NCBI GenBank assembly: GCA_016202645.1
Contig: JACQOF010000064.1
Location: forward strand, 1 to 33,785
Length of the DNA: 33,785 nucleotides
Direction of reading: 5' to 3'
Source: a bacterium
GTDB taxonomy: Bacteria; Lindowbacteria; 2-12-FULL-62-27
Shown here one piece after another: positions 7,635 to 16,244 of this stretch; positions within the stretch are counted from its first letter, which is position 1, and every line of letters begins with the position of its first letter. Position numbers and translations under genes: made by a program. A model generated the notes under the pieces. It was given only the letters and a program-made list of their open reading frames with translations. It made no database searches and had not been told where the DNA came from.

Positions 7635-9484
7635 GGCTCCTCCGTGCGGATGAGCGGGCGAAGATATTCGGGGGACTGGAGCAGTAATTTCTGGTATTGC
7701 GCGTCAGACCGGGACGCGGGCGGGAGGGACTCCCAGCGCAGATAGTGCAGAAACGGCGATCCGGCCGCGCGAATATCCCCCGCGGCGACCTCTGGCCGGC
7801 CCGACCGGAGCGCCTCGGTCCAGAGGACGATCTGCGCCGCCACCGGAAAATTTTCGGCGCCGTCGGACGGGCGCGGCGGCACGCCGCCCCGGCTTGCATT
7901 TCGGATTGACTGGCCAATCCGGTCCGGCAGGTCCCGGTCGGGCCGCGCCATGGCGATCAGCCAGGCGAGGGACTCGTCGGCGAGAAAAGTTTCGGACCGG
8001 GAGACAACGTCCCGCAGAGCCGTGCGCGCGGTAGCGGTGTCGCCTTCGATGTAGGAAAGCCAGCCCAGCCAGTAGAGGCTGAGATCGGACGGCGAGGCCG
8101 CATGTGCGCGGTGCGCGGCCCGGAGAGCCTCCGATTCGGCGCCGTCCAGGAACAAAAGTTGGGCAAGCCGAAGGTCGTCCGCCGGCGTGGGGGAAATGTC
8201 GCGGGCCGTCCGAAGTTCCGCGACGGCGGCGGCGATCCGGTCCTCCCGGAAATACGCCTCGGACGAAAGCCGGTGCGCCGACGCGCGGACGGCCGGGTTC
8301 GAAAATATTTTCGGCGGGTACTTGGCGAGGGCCTGTTCCGGCCCGGCGGTCTGAAGGGCATGCCGGAAGAGCATGAGTTTTTTGGACTCGGCGGTGATGG
8401 GCGGGGTGTCGGGCACCTCGGCGAGGACCTGGAGAAACGCCGGGAGACGCTCGTGGATGAGCAACTGTTCCGCCAGGAGCAGATGCGCCTGCGCGTTTTG
8501 AAATTTTCGGACATAAGTCCGGGCGAATCCCAGGCAGTCCGCGTCGGAGGTGATCTCGGCGAACCGGAAGAGCGCCGATTCGTAGAGGTACGGGTTCTTC
8601 CCCTCCGAAATCAATTCGGGATAAGTTCTGGTGAGAAAAACCGTGTCGGTGATCATGGCCAGAAAATCCCTGAAATATTCCGGCGCCGGCGCCGGCCCGG
8701 GCAGAAGTACCGGCAGATACAGCTCGATGCCCTCACGGCCCAATTGCAGGCCCTGGCAAATGGAAAGAGACTGGTCGAAAAAGAGGCCCGGATTCGAAAA
8801 GGTCGTCCGCGCGCGCCGGTGAATGTCCAGAGCGCCGCGGTAATCTCCGTGTCGGTAAAACCGTTCCGCCAGGTCCGCGTAGGCGCCCGGATCGGCGCCG
8901 TGTTCGCGCAGGATTTCATTGGCGAACGAGACCGCCTCGGCGCGGCGGCCGAGATCCAGCAGGAGGTCCACCATCATCACGCGGTGATCAAGGCGGCCGC
9001 TTAACTGGGCCAGACGCGCGGCGAATTCGAGCGCGGGGCCATGCCGGCCGAGATTCCTCAGGAGTTCAATCTGGGTTTCAAGCACCTCGGCGGGCCAGGC
9101 CCGGCCGGGATCCAGGCCGGCGAGCGCCTGAAGTCTTCCCTCGCCCGAAAGGGGCGGATATCTCATGAGAAGCGCAAGAAGCGTCGAGATCGACGTGGGG
9201 GATTTGGAGGCGTTCATCGCGTGCGGGAACAGAACAAACGCGGCCGGCGTGTCGGACGGCGACGTGAAACGCTCAGCGAATATTTTCATCGCCTCCACCC
9301 TGAGCCATTCCTCCACACCCGCGGCCTCCACCACCTCCCGGACGCGCTTCAGCGCCGCCGCCGTGTCCTGCGCCCGCAAAAACCGGTCGGCCTCCCGGAG
9401 GTTGGCCTGGGCGTCGACGGCATGGGCGTGCGGAGCGGCGATGAGAATCAACGCGGCAAGTGCGAGTGGTGTGTATAGGCTCAT
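7631..9484 (-). CDS. Exported TPR-repeat protein
   Basis: 617 residues with a signal peptide (MSLYTPLALAALILIAAPHAHA, cleavage predicted after Ala22). The rest is helical and built from degenerate TPR-like repeats, for example READRFLRAQDTAAALKRVRE near 30-50, YADLAERFYRHGDYRGALDIH near 200-220 and RLAQLLFLDGAESEALRAAH further on. No catalytic motif is visible. The start ATG and the stop of the DUF4175-like gene overlap (ATGA), and its own stop overlaps the start of the next gene, so the three are translated together. A periplasmic scaffold working with the flanking membrane and exported proteins is the likely role by context. Confidence 0.85.
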   Translation of the reverse strand: MSLYTPLALAALILIAAPHAHAVDAQANLREADRFLRAQDTAAALKRVREVVEAAGVEEWLRVEAMKIFAERFTSPSDTPAAFVLFPHAMNASKSPTSISTLLALLMRYPPLSGEGRLQALAGLDPGRAWPAEVLETQIELLRNLGRHGPALEFAARLAQLSGRLDHRVMMVDLLLDLGRRAEAVSFANEILREHGADPGAYADLAERFYRHGDYRGALDIHRRARTTFSNPGLFFDQSLSICQGLQLGREGIELYLPVLLPGPAPAPEYFRDFLAMITDTVFLTRTYPELISEGKNPYLYESALFRFAEITSDADCLGFARTYVRKFQNAQAHLLLAEQLLIHERLPAFLQVLAEVPDTPPITAESKKLMLFRHALQTAGPEQALAKYPPKIFSNPAVRASAHRLSSEAYFREDRIAAAVAELRTARDISPTPADDLRLAQLLFLDGAESEALRAAHRAHAASPSDLSLYWLGWLSYIEGDTATARTALRDVVSRSETFLADESLAWLIAMARPDRDLPDRIGQSIRNASRGGVPPRPSDGAENFPVAAQIVLWTEALRSGRPEVAAGDIRAAGSPFLHYLRWESLPPASRSDAQYQKLLLQSPEYLRPLIRTEEP

Positions 9485-12400
9485 TGCAGGGTTTCCCCGA
9501 AAAGCGATCTCAGATATTTTTTCCCGGCCTCGCGGTATTCGGGCGGAAGGGACCGGAGATATTGTTCTTCGTTGACCGGCGGCCGGTCCAGCCGGAGCGT
9601 GGACGTGTCGGCGGCCTTGCCGAAAAACGGCTCCGCCTCGAAACGCTCCTCCTTCTCGTCCTTGTCCGTCAGAGACTGCTGCAGTTCCATCAGCTTGTTG
9701 AGGACTTTCTGCTGGCGCTCCTGCACGGCCTGGTTCGGCCCCATTCGGCGGAGGTCCTCCTCGATCTTGCGCATCTCCTGCATGACCTGGTCGATCCGGC
9801 CGAGTTTTTCCTGAAGATCCGAAAACCGGCCGGCCTCGGCCTCCATGCTCCGGCGGATGAGTTCCTGCTGGAAGGCGAGCTGTTCGAGGTTGTCGCCAAA
9901 GAGATTCATCTGCATCGACATTTGCGTTTTCGAATTGAGGCTCGACTGGGCCGAAATCATCTGCTGAAGAAGTTCCGCCAGGTCCTGCATCGGCTGGCCC
10001 CGGCCCTTGCCTTTGGATTCCTTCTGAAGTTTTTGGGCCGAGTCAAGCAGGAGGAGGCCCGCGTGAGCGGCGAAGCGATAGGCGATCCCGAGTTGGGCCG
10101 CGAGAAATGCCGGCTCCTCGTCGCGGTCCGGAATGGCTTTGAGGGCGAGGACCGCCCGGCGAAGCATCTGCACGGGGCGCGGATCAAAGAGGATGAGCCG
10201 TTCAGCCACCGCCGAGACTTCGGCGATGCTGTGTGCGAGGACAGGCTCAAAGGCGGCGGACTTGCGCAGGTGCCGGGAATATTCGGCCGGGTCCCGCTGG
10301 GCGCGGGCGGATTGAAAATATTCGTGGGAGGCCTGCATGCGGCCGAGCGAGAAAACAATCCCGTCGACGAGGGAATTCAATTTCTCCGCGGCGTTTTCCT
10401 TTTCGGCCTTCTCTGACTTCTCCGCGCCCTTCTCCAGCGCCGACTGGATCGCGGCGAGGGAATCTTTCAGTTTTTGTTCCGCCGCCTCCTTCTCCTGCGG
10501 CGTCCCGCCGCCCTTCATGGTCTGGGCGGTCTTGTCGAACTGCCGGGCCAGATCGGACGCGCCCTGAGACAGGGCCTTCTTCAATTCGGCGAAGGCGGGA
10601 TTCCGCGCGAGGTCCTCGAGTTTGGGCATGAGCGCCGCCGCCTCTTTTCCGAGGGCCTCCATCTGCTGGGCGTTCTTGGAGGACATCGCCTGGTCCGCGC
10701 GGGCGGCCAGGTCCTGCACGGCCTTCATCGCCTCCGACTGCGCCATGATGTCGCTGACCCGTTCCAGCATCCGGTGTGAGCGGTCGACCTGGTCGACGAA
10801 CTGCTCGAGATTGAACTTGGCCGACATCATCGACCGTTCCTTTTCCTCGATCCGAACCGACCCGAGGGCGCGTTCAAGTTCGCGCTGGGCGCGGACGTAA
10901 TCGTCCTTCATGAGCCGCGTCATCATCTGGCCGATCGCGGAAAGTTTGTCGAGGGTCTCCCGGGAGAGCAATTTCTGGCCGGCGGCTGACTCGGCGCGCT
11001 TGCCAAGTTCCGCCAGTGCCCGCTCCGCGTCCTTCTTGGCGCGCTCCGTTTCCTCCGCCATCGCCACCAGCTCCTGCTCCATCTGCCAGGCCATCCGGCC
11101 CTCCGCCTTCATGGTCCGGGCAGCCGATGTCATTTTTTTCAGAAGCCGTTTGCTCTCCCCGCTCAGGCGTTCCATCATCCGGCTGATGTCCGCGCCCTGC
11201 TCGGTGAGCCGCCGGTACACGTCCATGGCCGTCGGCGCGCGGATCCGAAGCGCCGCGCTCCGGCCCGCCTTCGGGCCCGCGAGCGCGTCGTTGTCGAGGA
11301 CCTCCGCTCGCACGTCGATCTCCGAACCGGCGTAGGACAGGTGCGGCGTGATGTCCAGGAGATACGCAATCTCCTGACGGGCCTTCGGCAGAAAGGGAAT
11401 CGGAATCTCCTTGTTCAGGGAACCTTCCGGCGTTCCGATGAGAACGCGGGCGGCGGAAATTCCGAAGTCATCCTCGGTCAGCCAACGAAGCGGCAGGAGG
11501 CCTTCAGCCGGCGCCTCCATTTCCGTCCGGGTGGGAGACAGCCAGGTGACGGTCGGCGCGCGGTCGGCCAGCGTGTCGACGTCGAAGCCCGCGGGAGCGG
11601 CCGGCAGGCTGTCCGCGGAAATCGCGCGGATTTCCAGGCGCGCGGGGGCGAGAAACGTCGCGGAAACCTGGATCTCCCGGTCCCGCAGGTTTGTCTTGAG
11701 GGATCGCGCCGCGGAGCGGGCGCCCACCGAGGCAGAGGCCGATGCGATCGGCAGATCCGATTCGAGCCGGATGTCCAGATCACTGCCCGGATAGAGGGCG
11801 AATCCGTTTCCGAGAGATTTTATTTTTTCAGGCGGAAGGCCCGTGTAGGCGGGCGGCGTGACAACCGCCGACACGAACCCCAGCGTAGGCGGGCGGACGA
11901 CCCGGAGGAGAACTTCCGGCGAGACAATCTGAACGCCGCCCGGCGCGAGGGCCGCCGCGGTCAGTTTCAAGTCCGCGCTGACGCCCCGGATGAAACTCTC
12001 GTATATCCCGTCGGTGGAACTCTCCAGGAGAATCTCCGACGGCGCCTCCTCCTCCCGGGCGGACGCGAGTTTCACCCGGAGTCGGTGCATCGCCATCCGG
12101 CCTTCGGCCAGAACCCGCACCCGGGCGTCCGCACCCGCCAGAACCGGCCGCTCCGGGACCTTGACCCTCAGCATCAGCGGCATCGACAAACTTCCGCGGT
12201 CGGCCGGCGGAAAGAGGAGCGCCCCGATGAGCGCGAAGCAGACCGTTCCCGCGAAAAACCGGAAGGCAAAGGCGAACCCCGGGAAAGAAAGGAACTGGGT
12301 CGGCCGGGACAGGCGGTCGGTGGTCTCTTGCAGGAGCATCCGCCAAGTCGGCGAGTCTGGGTGGCCGGATTTTTGCGTGAGCTCGAAGACCGTCGTGAAC

Positions 12401-12657
12401 CGGAAATTGGAATCTGGCCGAAGGATTTCCAGGCGAGCCATGGCGGTTTTCCTCAACGGGAAATCTCTGGCGAGGAAGATCAGAAAACTGACGGCGGAAA
12501 TCAAGTGGACCGGGCCCCAGCCGAGCTGGGCGCGGACGGTGACGGCCAGAAGACACCAGATCGCCGCGGATTTGAGAAGATGCGCGGCGAGGTGGATCGC
12601 CTGGAGAATCCGAAGATTTCGGTTGAGTTTCGAAATCACCGACGCGGAAACGGTCAA
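9481..12657 (-). CDS. DUF4175-like membrane-anchored coiled-coil protein
   Basis: 1058 residues. Three hydrophobic segments lie near the N-terminus (about 22-42, 48-64 and 128-149). Residues about 160-480 form beta-rich, Ig-like extracytoplasmic segments, with the motif TPPAYTGLPP at 267-276 that I associate with DUF4175-type proteins. From about 490 to 1030 the chain is a long, charged, Ala/Glu/Lys/Gln-rich coiled coil (for example EQELVAMAEETERAKKDAER and METLGKEAAALMPKLE-like stretches). The start is taken as TTG 12657, which overlaps the stop of the upstream CAP-domain gene; GGGAGG lies immediately before it, and a GTG at 12639 is the alternative. Function is unknown; its neighbours suggest an envelope complex. 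Confidence 0.75.
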   Translation of the reverse strand: MTVSASVISKLNRNLRILQAIHLAAHLLKSAAIWCLLAVTVRAQLGWGPVHLISAVSFLIFLARDFPLRKTAMARLEILRPDSNFRFTTVFELTQKSGHPDSPTWRMLLQETTDRLSRPTQFLSFPGFAFAFRFFAGTVCFALIGALLFPPADRGSLSMPLMLRVKVPERPVLAGADARVRVLAEGRMAMHRLRVKLASAREEEAPSEILLESSTDGIYESFIRGVSADLKLTAAALAPGGVQIVSPEVLLRVVRPPTLGFVSAVVTPPAYTGLPPEKIKSLGNGFALYPGSDLDIRLESDLPIASASASVGARSAARSLKTNLRDREIQVSATFLAPARLEIRAISADSLPAAPAGFDVDTLADRAPTVTWLSPTRTEMEAPAEGLLPLRWLTEDDFGISAARVLIGTPEGSLNKEIPIPFLPKARQEIAYLLDITPHLSYAGSEIDVRAEVLDNDALAGPKAGRSAALRIRAPTAMDVYRRLTEQGADISRMMERLSGESKRLLKKMTSAARTMKAEGRMAWQMEQELVAMAEETERAKKDAERALAELGKRAESAAGQKLLSRETLDKLSAIGQMMTRLMKDDYVRAQRELERALGSVRIEEKERSMMSAKFNLEQFVDQVDRSHRMLERVSDIMAQSEAMKAVQDLAARADQAMSSKNAQQMEALGKEAAALMPKLEDLARNPAFAELKKALSQGASDLARQFDKTAQTMKGGGTPQEKEAAEQKLKDSLAAIQSALEKGAEKSEKAEKENAAEKLNSLVDGIVFSLGRMQASHEYFQSARAQRDPAEYSRHLRKSAAFEPVLAHSIAEVSAVAERLILFDPRPVQMLRRAVLALKAIPDRDEEPAFLAAQLGIAYRFAAHAGLLLLDSAQKLQKESKGKGRGQPMQDLAELLQQMISAQSSLNSKTQMSMQMNLFGDNLEQLAFQQELIRRSMEAEAGRFSDLQEKLGRIDQVMQEMRKIEEDLRRMGPNQAVQERQQKVLNKLMELQQSLTDKDEKEERFEAEPFFGKAADTSTLRLDRPPVNEEQYLRSLPPEYREAGKKYLRSLFGETLQ

Positions 12658-13259
12658 CCTCCCAGAAGTGATTGGAAAAGGCTCGGCAAGCGGCGGGCGT
12701 CGATGTCAGTTTCGGGGACGCCCAGGCGGGCGGTCTGGTTCGCAAACAGCAGGTCGTGAAAAGCCTCGGCCGCCGGAGACGGCTGTTTTTCCTTGAGCAG
12801 CTTGGACAGCGCGTAGGCGGTCTTCATGAATTTCTCGTGCGACGCGATCACATCGCCCAGCTTTTGCTTCTCCTGCTCCTCCCGCTTCACGTCCCGCGAG
12901 ATCCGCGACGCCAGCATCTTGGCCAGGATCCCGCCGGCTTTCGGAAACTGTTCGAGCAGTTCCATGAACTGGGGCGGGGTGAAGACTACGAGCTGCGACG
13001 GCTCTTCAACCCGCAGGGTCGCGCTGCGCTTCTGGGACAGGAGCGTCGACATCTCCCCCAGAATGGCACCGGGCTCGCGGATCGTCGCGATCTTGACGCT
13101 CGCCCGAAGCACCGCCAGACTTCCCTGGCGGATCACATACAGTTCCGTCCCGTCCTCGCCCTCGCGAAAGAGGACCGTCCCGGGCGAAAATCCCTTCGTC
13201 AGCCCGTGCGAGTCCGCATATTTGACGACTTCCTCCAAAAACGCCGCGTTGTCCGACAC
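12654..13259 (-). CDS. Cyclic-nucleotide-binding (CAP-family) domain protein without a DNA-binding domain
   Basis: 201 residues. Residues about 18-115 are a cNMP-binding beta roll: GFSPGTVLFREGEDGTELYV, then the phosphate-binding cassette GEMSTLLSQKRSATLRV at 68-84 with Glu69 and Arg78. The following ~85 residues are helical (MLASRISRDVKREEQEKQKL and onward) and show no helix-turn-helix, so this is not a Crp-type transcription factor as it stands. GTG 13259 is chosen because a strong AAGGAGGG lies five bases upstream. It is the first gene of the four-gene envelope operon, divergent from the aminotransferase operon. It could sense cAMP, cyclic di-nucleotides or nothing at all; many such cassettes are degenerate. 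Confidence 0.88.
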   Translation of the reverse strand: MSDNAAFLEEVVKYADSHGLTKGFSPGTVLFREGEDGTELYVIRQGSLAVLRASVKIATIREPGAILGEMSTLLSQKRSATLRVEEPSQLVVFTPPQFMELLEQFPKAGGILAKMLASRISRDVKREEQEKQKLGDVIASHEKFMKTAYALSKLLKEKQPSPAAEAFHDLLFANQTARLGVPETDIDARRLPSLFQSLLGG

Positions 13260-13271
13260 CGGTCCCTCCTT

Positions 13272-13285
13272 GTTGAAATTTCAAC
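13272..13285. promoter_or_regulatory. Perfect 14-base palindrome in the divergent promoter region
   Basis: GTTGAAATTTCAAC is its own reverse complement. It sits just upstream of the Shine-Dalgarno of the CAP-domain gene and about 40 bases upstream of the -35 box of the aminotransferase promoter. Position and symmetry suit a homodimeric repressor or activator site controlling one or both operons, but no protein can be named. Confidence 0.45.
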
Positions 13286-13325
13286 TTCGAGAAAACCAGA
13301 CGACGGGCGTTTCGTCAATCGGTGG

Positions 13326-13355
13326 TTGACGCCGGCGGACGGCGGATCTTAGGAT
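13326..13355 (+). promoter_or_regulatory. Candidate promoter of the aminotransferase-LuxE-LuxC operon
   Basis: TTGACG (13326-13331), 18-base spacer, TAGGAT (13350-13355), then six bases to the ATG at 13362. RNA would start at or next to the A of the ATG, so the transcript would be leaderless. A weak AGGA eight bases upstream of the ATG would lie within the -10 region. Confidence 0.45.
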
Positions 13356-13361
13356 CGGCGG

Positions 13362-14726
13362 ATGAGACGGATTCCCGGCGAGGCGTCCAGGTTCCTCGCG
13401 CGAAAATTGCGGGCGGTCGAATGCCCCGAGGTGACATTTCTATCCGGGGAGTTTCCGGTATTCTGGCGGAAAGCGGCGGGGTCCCGGGTCTGGGATGTGG
13501 ACGGCAATCGATACATCGACATGACCGGGGCGTTCGCGGTGGCGAATCTCGGGCACGGCCATCCGGCCGTCCGGGCGGCGATGATCCGGCAGGCCCGGCG
13601 GATGGTTCACGGCATGGGCGACGTGCATCCGCCTGAGGGAAAAGCGCGCCTGCTCGAGGAATTGAACCGGATCCTTCCGCGCGCTCGCGGCGGATGGATG
13701 AGCATCCTCGGCCAGAACGGAAGCGACGCGGTGGAGGCGGCGATCAAGACCGTCCAAATCGCGCGGCCCGGAAGAGACGGGATCGTCGCGTTTACCGGGG
13801 CGTACCACGGTCTTTCCTACGGGGCGCTCTCGGTGACGTGGCGGCCGGATTTTCGGAAACCGTTCGCCGCGCGGATTTCCAAAAAGACGCTGTTTGCGCC
13901 GTATCCCTACTGCTACCGCTGTCCGCTGAAATTGAAATACCCGGACTGCGGCATCGCGTGCCTCGACGAAACCCGAAAAAAAATCCGGAAGGCGGGCGGG
14001 CCGCGAAAATTCGGAGCGGTGATCGTCGAGCCGATTCAGGGCCGCGGCGGCGAGGTCGTCCCGCCGCGTGGATGGCTGAGCCGGCTGGCCGATATCTGCC
14101 GCCGGGAGGGACTTCTGCTCATCGCCGACGAAATCTACACCGGATTCGGCCGCACCGGACGGATGTTCGCCTGCGACCATGAAGGCGTCGTGCCCGATCT
14201 CATGTGTCTGGGAAAAGGTCTCACCGGCGGGTTTCCGCTGTCGGTCTGCGCCGGGAAATCCGCCGTCATGCGCCGGTGGCCGCGCTCGGCCGGCGAGGCG
14301 GTCCACACCAGCACGTTCCTCGGCCACCCGGTCGGGTGCGCGATGGGCGTGGCGGCGCTGAAAATATACCGGACCGGCAAACCGGCGCGGCAGGCGCGCA
14401 TCATGGGCGCGTATTTCCTGGCCGCGCTTCGGCGGAAACTCGGGGACCTCGGCCCCGTCGGCGACATCCGGGGCAAGGGTCTCATGATCGGCGTGGAACT
14501 GGTGCGAAACCGGAAAACCAAACAGCCGCACCCGGCCCTCGCGGGAGGCGTGATGACGAGAGCGCTCCGGGAGGGCCTCATCCTTCTTTCCGGCGGAATC
14601 CACCAAAATGTCCTGTCGTTTTCCCCGCCGCTCTCCATCACCCGCCGCGAGATTGACTTTTGCGTCGACATCTTGGAAGATGCCCTCCAATTCGAGGGAG
14701 AAAGGCAAAAACATGTCATCGTTTGA
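13362..14726 (+). CDS. Class-III (GABA aminotransferase-type) PLP aminotransferase with a four-cysteine insert
   Basis: 454 residues, normal for fold-type I class-III transaminases that move an amino group between an aldehyde or ketone and an amino donor. Motifs: cofactor phosphate loop NGSDAVEAAIKT (119-130), GAYHG (146-150), Glu223 in VEPIQG, Asp256 in ADEIYTGFGRTG, and the Schiff-base Lys285 in LGKGLTGG. Residues 184-200 hold C-x2-C-x8-C-x3-C (YCYRCPL...YPDCGIAC). Such inserts are seen in a bacterial subfamily, and mammalian GABA aminotransferase binds a 2Fe-2S cluster through a CxxC, so metal binding is possible. It opens the plus-strand operon and overlaps the next gene by 14 bases. The substrate is not determinable from sequence; neighbours suggest an aldehyde made by LuxC. 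Confidence 0.93.
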   Translation: MRRIPGEASRFLARKLRAVECPEVTFLSGEFPVFWRKAAGSRVWDVDGNRYIDMTGAFAVANLGHGHPAVRAAMIRQARRMVHGMGDVHPPEGKARLLEELNRILPRARGGWMSILGQNGSDAVEAAIKTVQIARPGRDGIVAFTGAYHGLSYGALSVTWRPDFRKPFAARISKKTLFAPYPYCYRCPLKLKYPDCGIACLDETRKKIRKAGGPRKFGAVIVEPIQGRGGEVVPPRGWLSRLADICRREGLLLIADEIYTGFGRTGRMFACDHEGVVPDLMCLGKGLTGGFPLSVCAGKSAVMRRWPRSAGEAVHTSTFLGHPVGCAMGVAALKIYRTGKPARQARIMGAYFLAALRRKLGDLGPVGDIRGKGLMIGVELVRNRKTKQPHPALAGGVMTRALREGLILLSGGIHQNVLSFSPPLSITRREIDFCVDILEDALQFEGERQKHVIV

Positions 14727-15042
14727 GACGCTTCCCAACATTCACGGCATCAGCGAGGTGGCCCTGCGGGCGCCGTTTTCCGCCATCTGCAACGTGACGG
14801 AGGAACGGTTCGCGGGGGAGGTCATCGTGACGTACCGGCCCGGCGCCGCGCTGATTGAGTTTGTGTCCTTCGGCGAATACATCAAGGGCTACGACGAGGT
14901 CGAAACCACGGCGGAGGCGATGGCCCGCGAAGTGTTCGACGCCGTGAAGGAGACCGCCCAGCCGGTGGCGCTCCGGATCGAGATCGACGTCCAGTCGGCG
15001 TCCCACATTCCCGCGTGGTGCAAGATCGAAGAAGGTTACTGA
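14713..15042 (+). CDS. Short QueF-like T-fold protein
   Basis: 109 residues starting MSSFETLPNI at ATG 14713, preceded by GAGGGAGAAAGG. The block FSAICNVTEERFAGEVIVTY (22-41) followed by IEFVSFGEYI (48-57) aligns by eye with the QueF pattern (SLCPQTGQPDFATIYISY, then VESKSLKLYL). QueF reduces the nitrile preQ0 to the amine preQ1 in queuosine synthesis, using a Cys and an Asp. Here the Cys (Cys26) and the substrate-binding Glu (Glu49) are kept, but the TGQPDF block with the catalytic Asp is replaced by EERF. It is therefore a divergent tunnelling-fold relative, possibly with a different substrate. It overlaps the aminotransferase and is followed six bases later by luxE. No other queuosine gene is nearby. 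Confidence 0.65.
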   Translation: MSSFETLPNIHGISEVALRAPFSAICNVTEERFAGEVIVTYRPGAALIEFVSFGEYIKGYDEVETTAEAMAREVFDAVKETAQPVALRIEIDVQSASHIPAWCKIEEGY

Positions 15043-15048
15043 GGTCCA

Positions 15049-16194
15049 GTGGCGCAAAGCGGGGCCCGGATCGGCATCGATCAGAAGGTGCTGGATTTTA
15101 TTCACCACGCCGCGGAGGCGGATCCCGGCGAGGAAGCCTTCACCAAGCTCGCGCTCGACCTCTTCGCCTACCAGTACGAGCGTAATCCCGCATACCGTAT
15201 GTTCTGCATGAAGGACAGGGGAGCCGGACCCTCGACGCCAGACCGGATCCGTTCCTGGAAGGATATTCCGGCGGTCCCCGTTGGAGCGTTCCGGGCCGCG
15301 CCCTTCTGCGGATTCGCGCCGGACCGTGCAGTCCAGGTTTTTGAAACGTCCGGCACTACCGGCCGGGCGCCCGGCAGGCATTATTTCGATACCCTTGATC
15401 TCTACGACGAATCCGCTCTTCCGAATTTCAGCCGGTATCTTCTTCCCGACGACGCGCACCTGCCCATGCGGATGCTGATGCCGGCCCCCGCGGAAAATCC
15501 CAAGTCCAGTCTCTCCTACATGTGCCGCATCGTTGCGGAAGCGTTTGGCGAGGACGCCGAGTGGTTCGTCCGGGACGGCAAGATGGACGTTTCCGGAATT
15601 CTCGCGGATCTGGATCGTGCCGCGAAGGAAGACCGGCCGCGGATGATTCTGGGAACGGCGTTTGCTTTCGTGCACCTCATCGATGTGATGGCGGAAAAAG
15701 GCCTCCAGGTCCGACTGCCGGCGGGAAGCCGGATCATGGAGACCGGCGGATACAAAGGCCGCTCGCGGGAAATGACGGCCGATCAGCTCCACGCCCACAT
15801 CGAAACATTTCTCGGCGTGCCGCGCGCTTGGATTGTCAACGAGTACGGCATGACGGAACTTTCGTCGCAGATGTACGACGATACCCTCCGCCACGCTGTC
15901 CAATCGACCGCGGCACCCGCGGCCGACTCCGAGCGCCTCGTCCTGAAAATCCCGCCGCCGTGGGTGAAAATCCAGATCGCCGATCCCGTAAGCCTCGAAC
16001 CGGCCCCATACGGAACGCCGGGCATCGTCCGAATCTGGGACCTGGCCAACCGGGGTTCGGCCGTCGCGGTGCAGACCGGAGACCTCGGCATCGCCGCCGC
16101 GGCCGGATTTCAGGTCCTGGGCCGGAACGCGGGCGCGGACATGCGGGGCTGTTCACTGCAGGCGGAAGATATGACCTCCCCGTCCATTCCATAA
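15049..16194 (+). CDS. luxE: LuxE-type acyl-protein synthetase
   Basis: 381 residues, close to luminous-bacterial LuxE. LuxE adenylates a carboxylic (fatty) acid and passes the acyl group to its own cysteine and then to LuxC. Visible features: AMP-binding loop FETSGTTGRAPG at 98-109, NEYGMTELSSQMYD at 264-277, ETGGYKGRSREM at 231-242, and near the C-terminus GRNAGADMRGCSL with Cys368, matching the position of the acyl-accepting cysteine of LuxE. GTG 15049 follows the upstream stop by six bases, with GAGG overlapping that stop. No luxA, luxB or luxD is present, so light production is not indicated; the pair with LuxC is the common non-luminous type. Confidence 0.88.
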   Translation: MAQSGARIGIDQKVLDFIHHAAEADPGEEAFTKLALDLFAYQYERNPAYRMFCMKDRGAGPSTPDRIRSWKDIPAVPVGAFRAAPFCGFAPDRAVQVFETSGTTGRAPGRHYFDTLDLYDESALPNFSRYLLPDDAHLPMRMLMPAPAENPKSSLSYMCRIVAEAFGEDAEWFVRDGKMDVSGILADLDRAAKEDRPRMILGTAFAFVHLIDVMAEKGLQVRLPAGSRIMETGGYKGRSREMTADQLHAHIETFLGVPRAWIVNEYGMTELSSQMYDDTLRHAVQSTAAPAADSERLVLKIPPPWVKIQIADPVSLEPAPYGTPGIVRIWDLANRGSAVAVQTGDLGIAAAAGFQVLGRNAGADMRGCSLQAEDMTSPSIP

Positions 16195-16244
16195 TCATCG
16201 AACCGTTCGGCAAGCATTTAAAACAGGTTCCGGTTCGGCGGATC

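Noticed and set aside
11341-12759. Plus-strand frame of 472 codons opposite the DUF4175-like gene
   Set aside because: Low-complexity Arg/Gly-rich translation without ribosome-binding site; the minus-strand gene is coupled to both neighbours.
12654-13259. Crp/Fnr transcription factor
   Set aside because: The cNMP-binding cassette is present, but the C-terminal part has no helix-turn-helix, so direct DNA binding is not supported.
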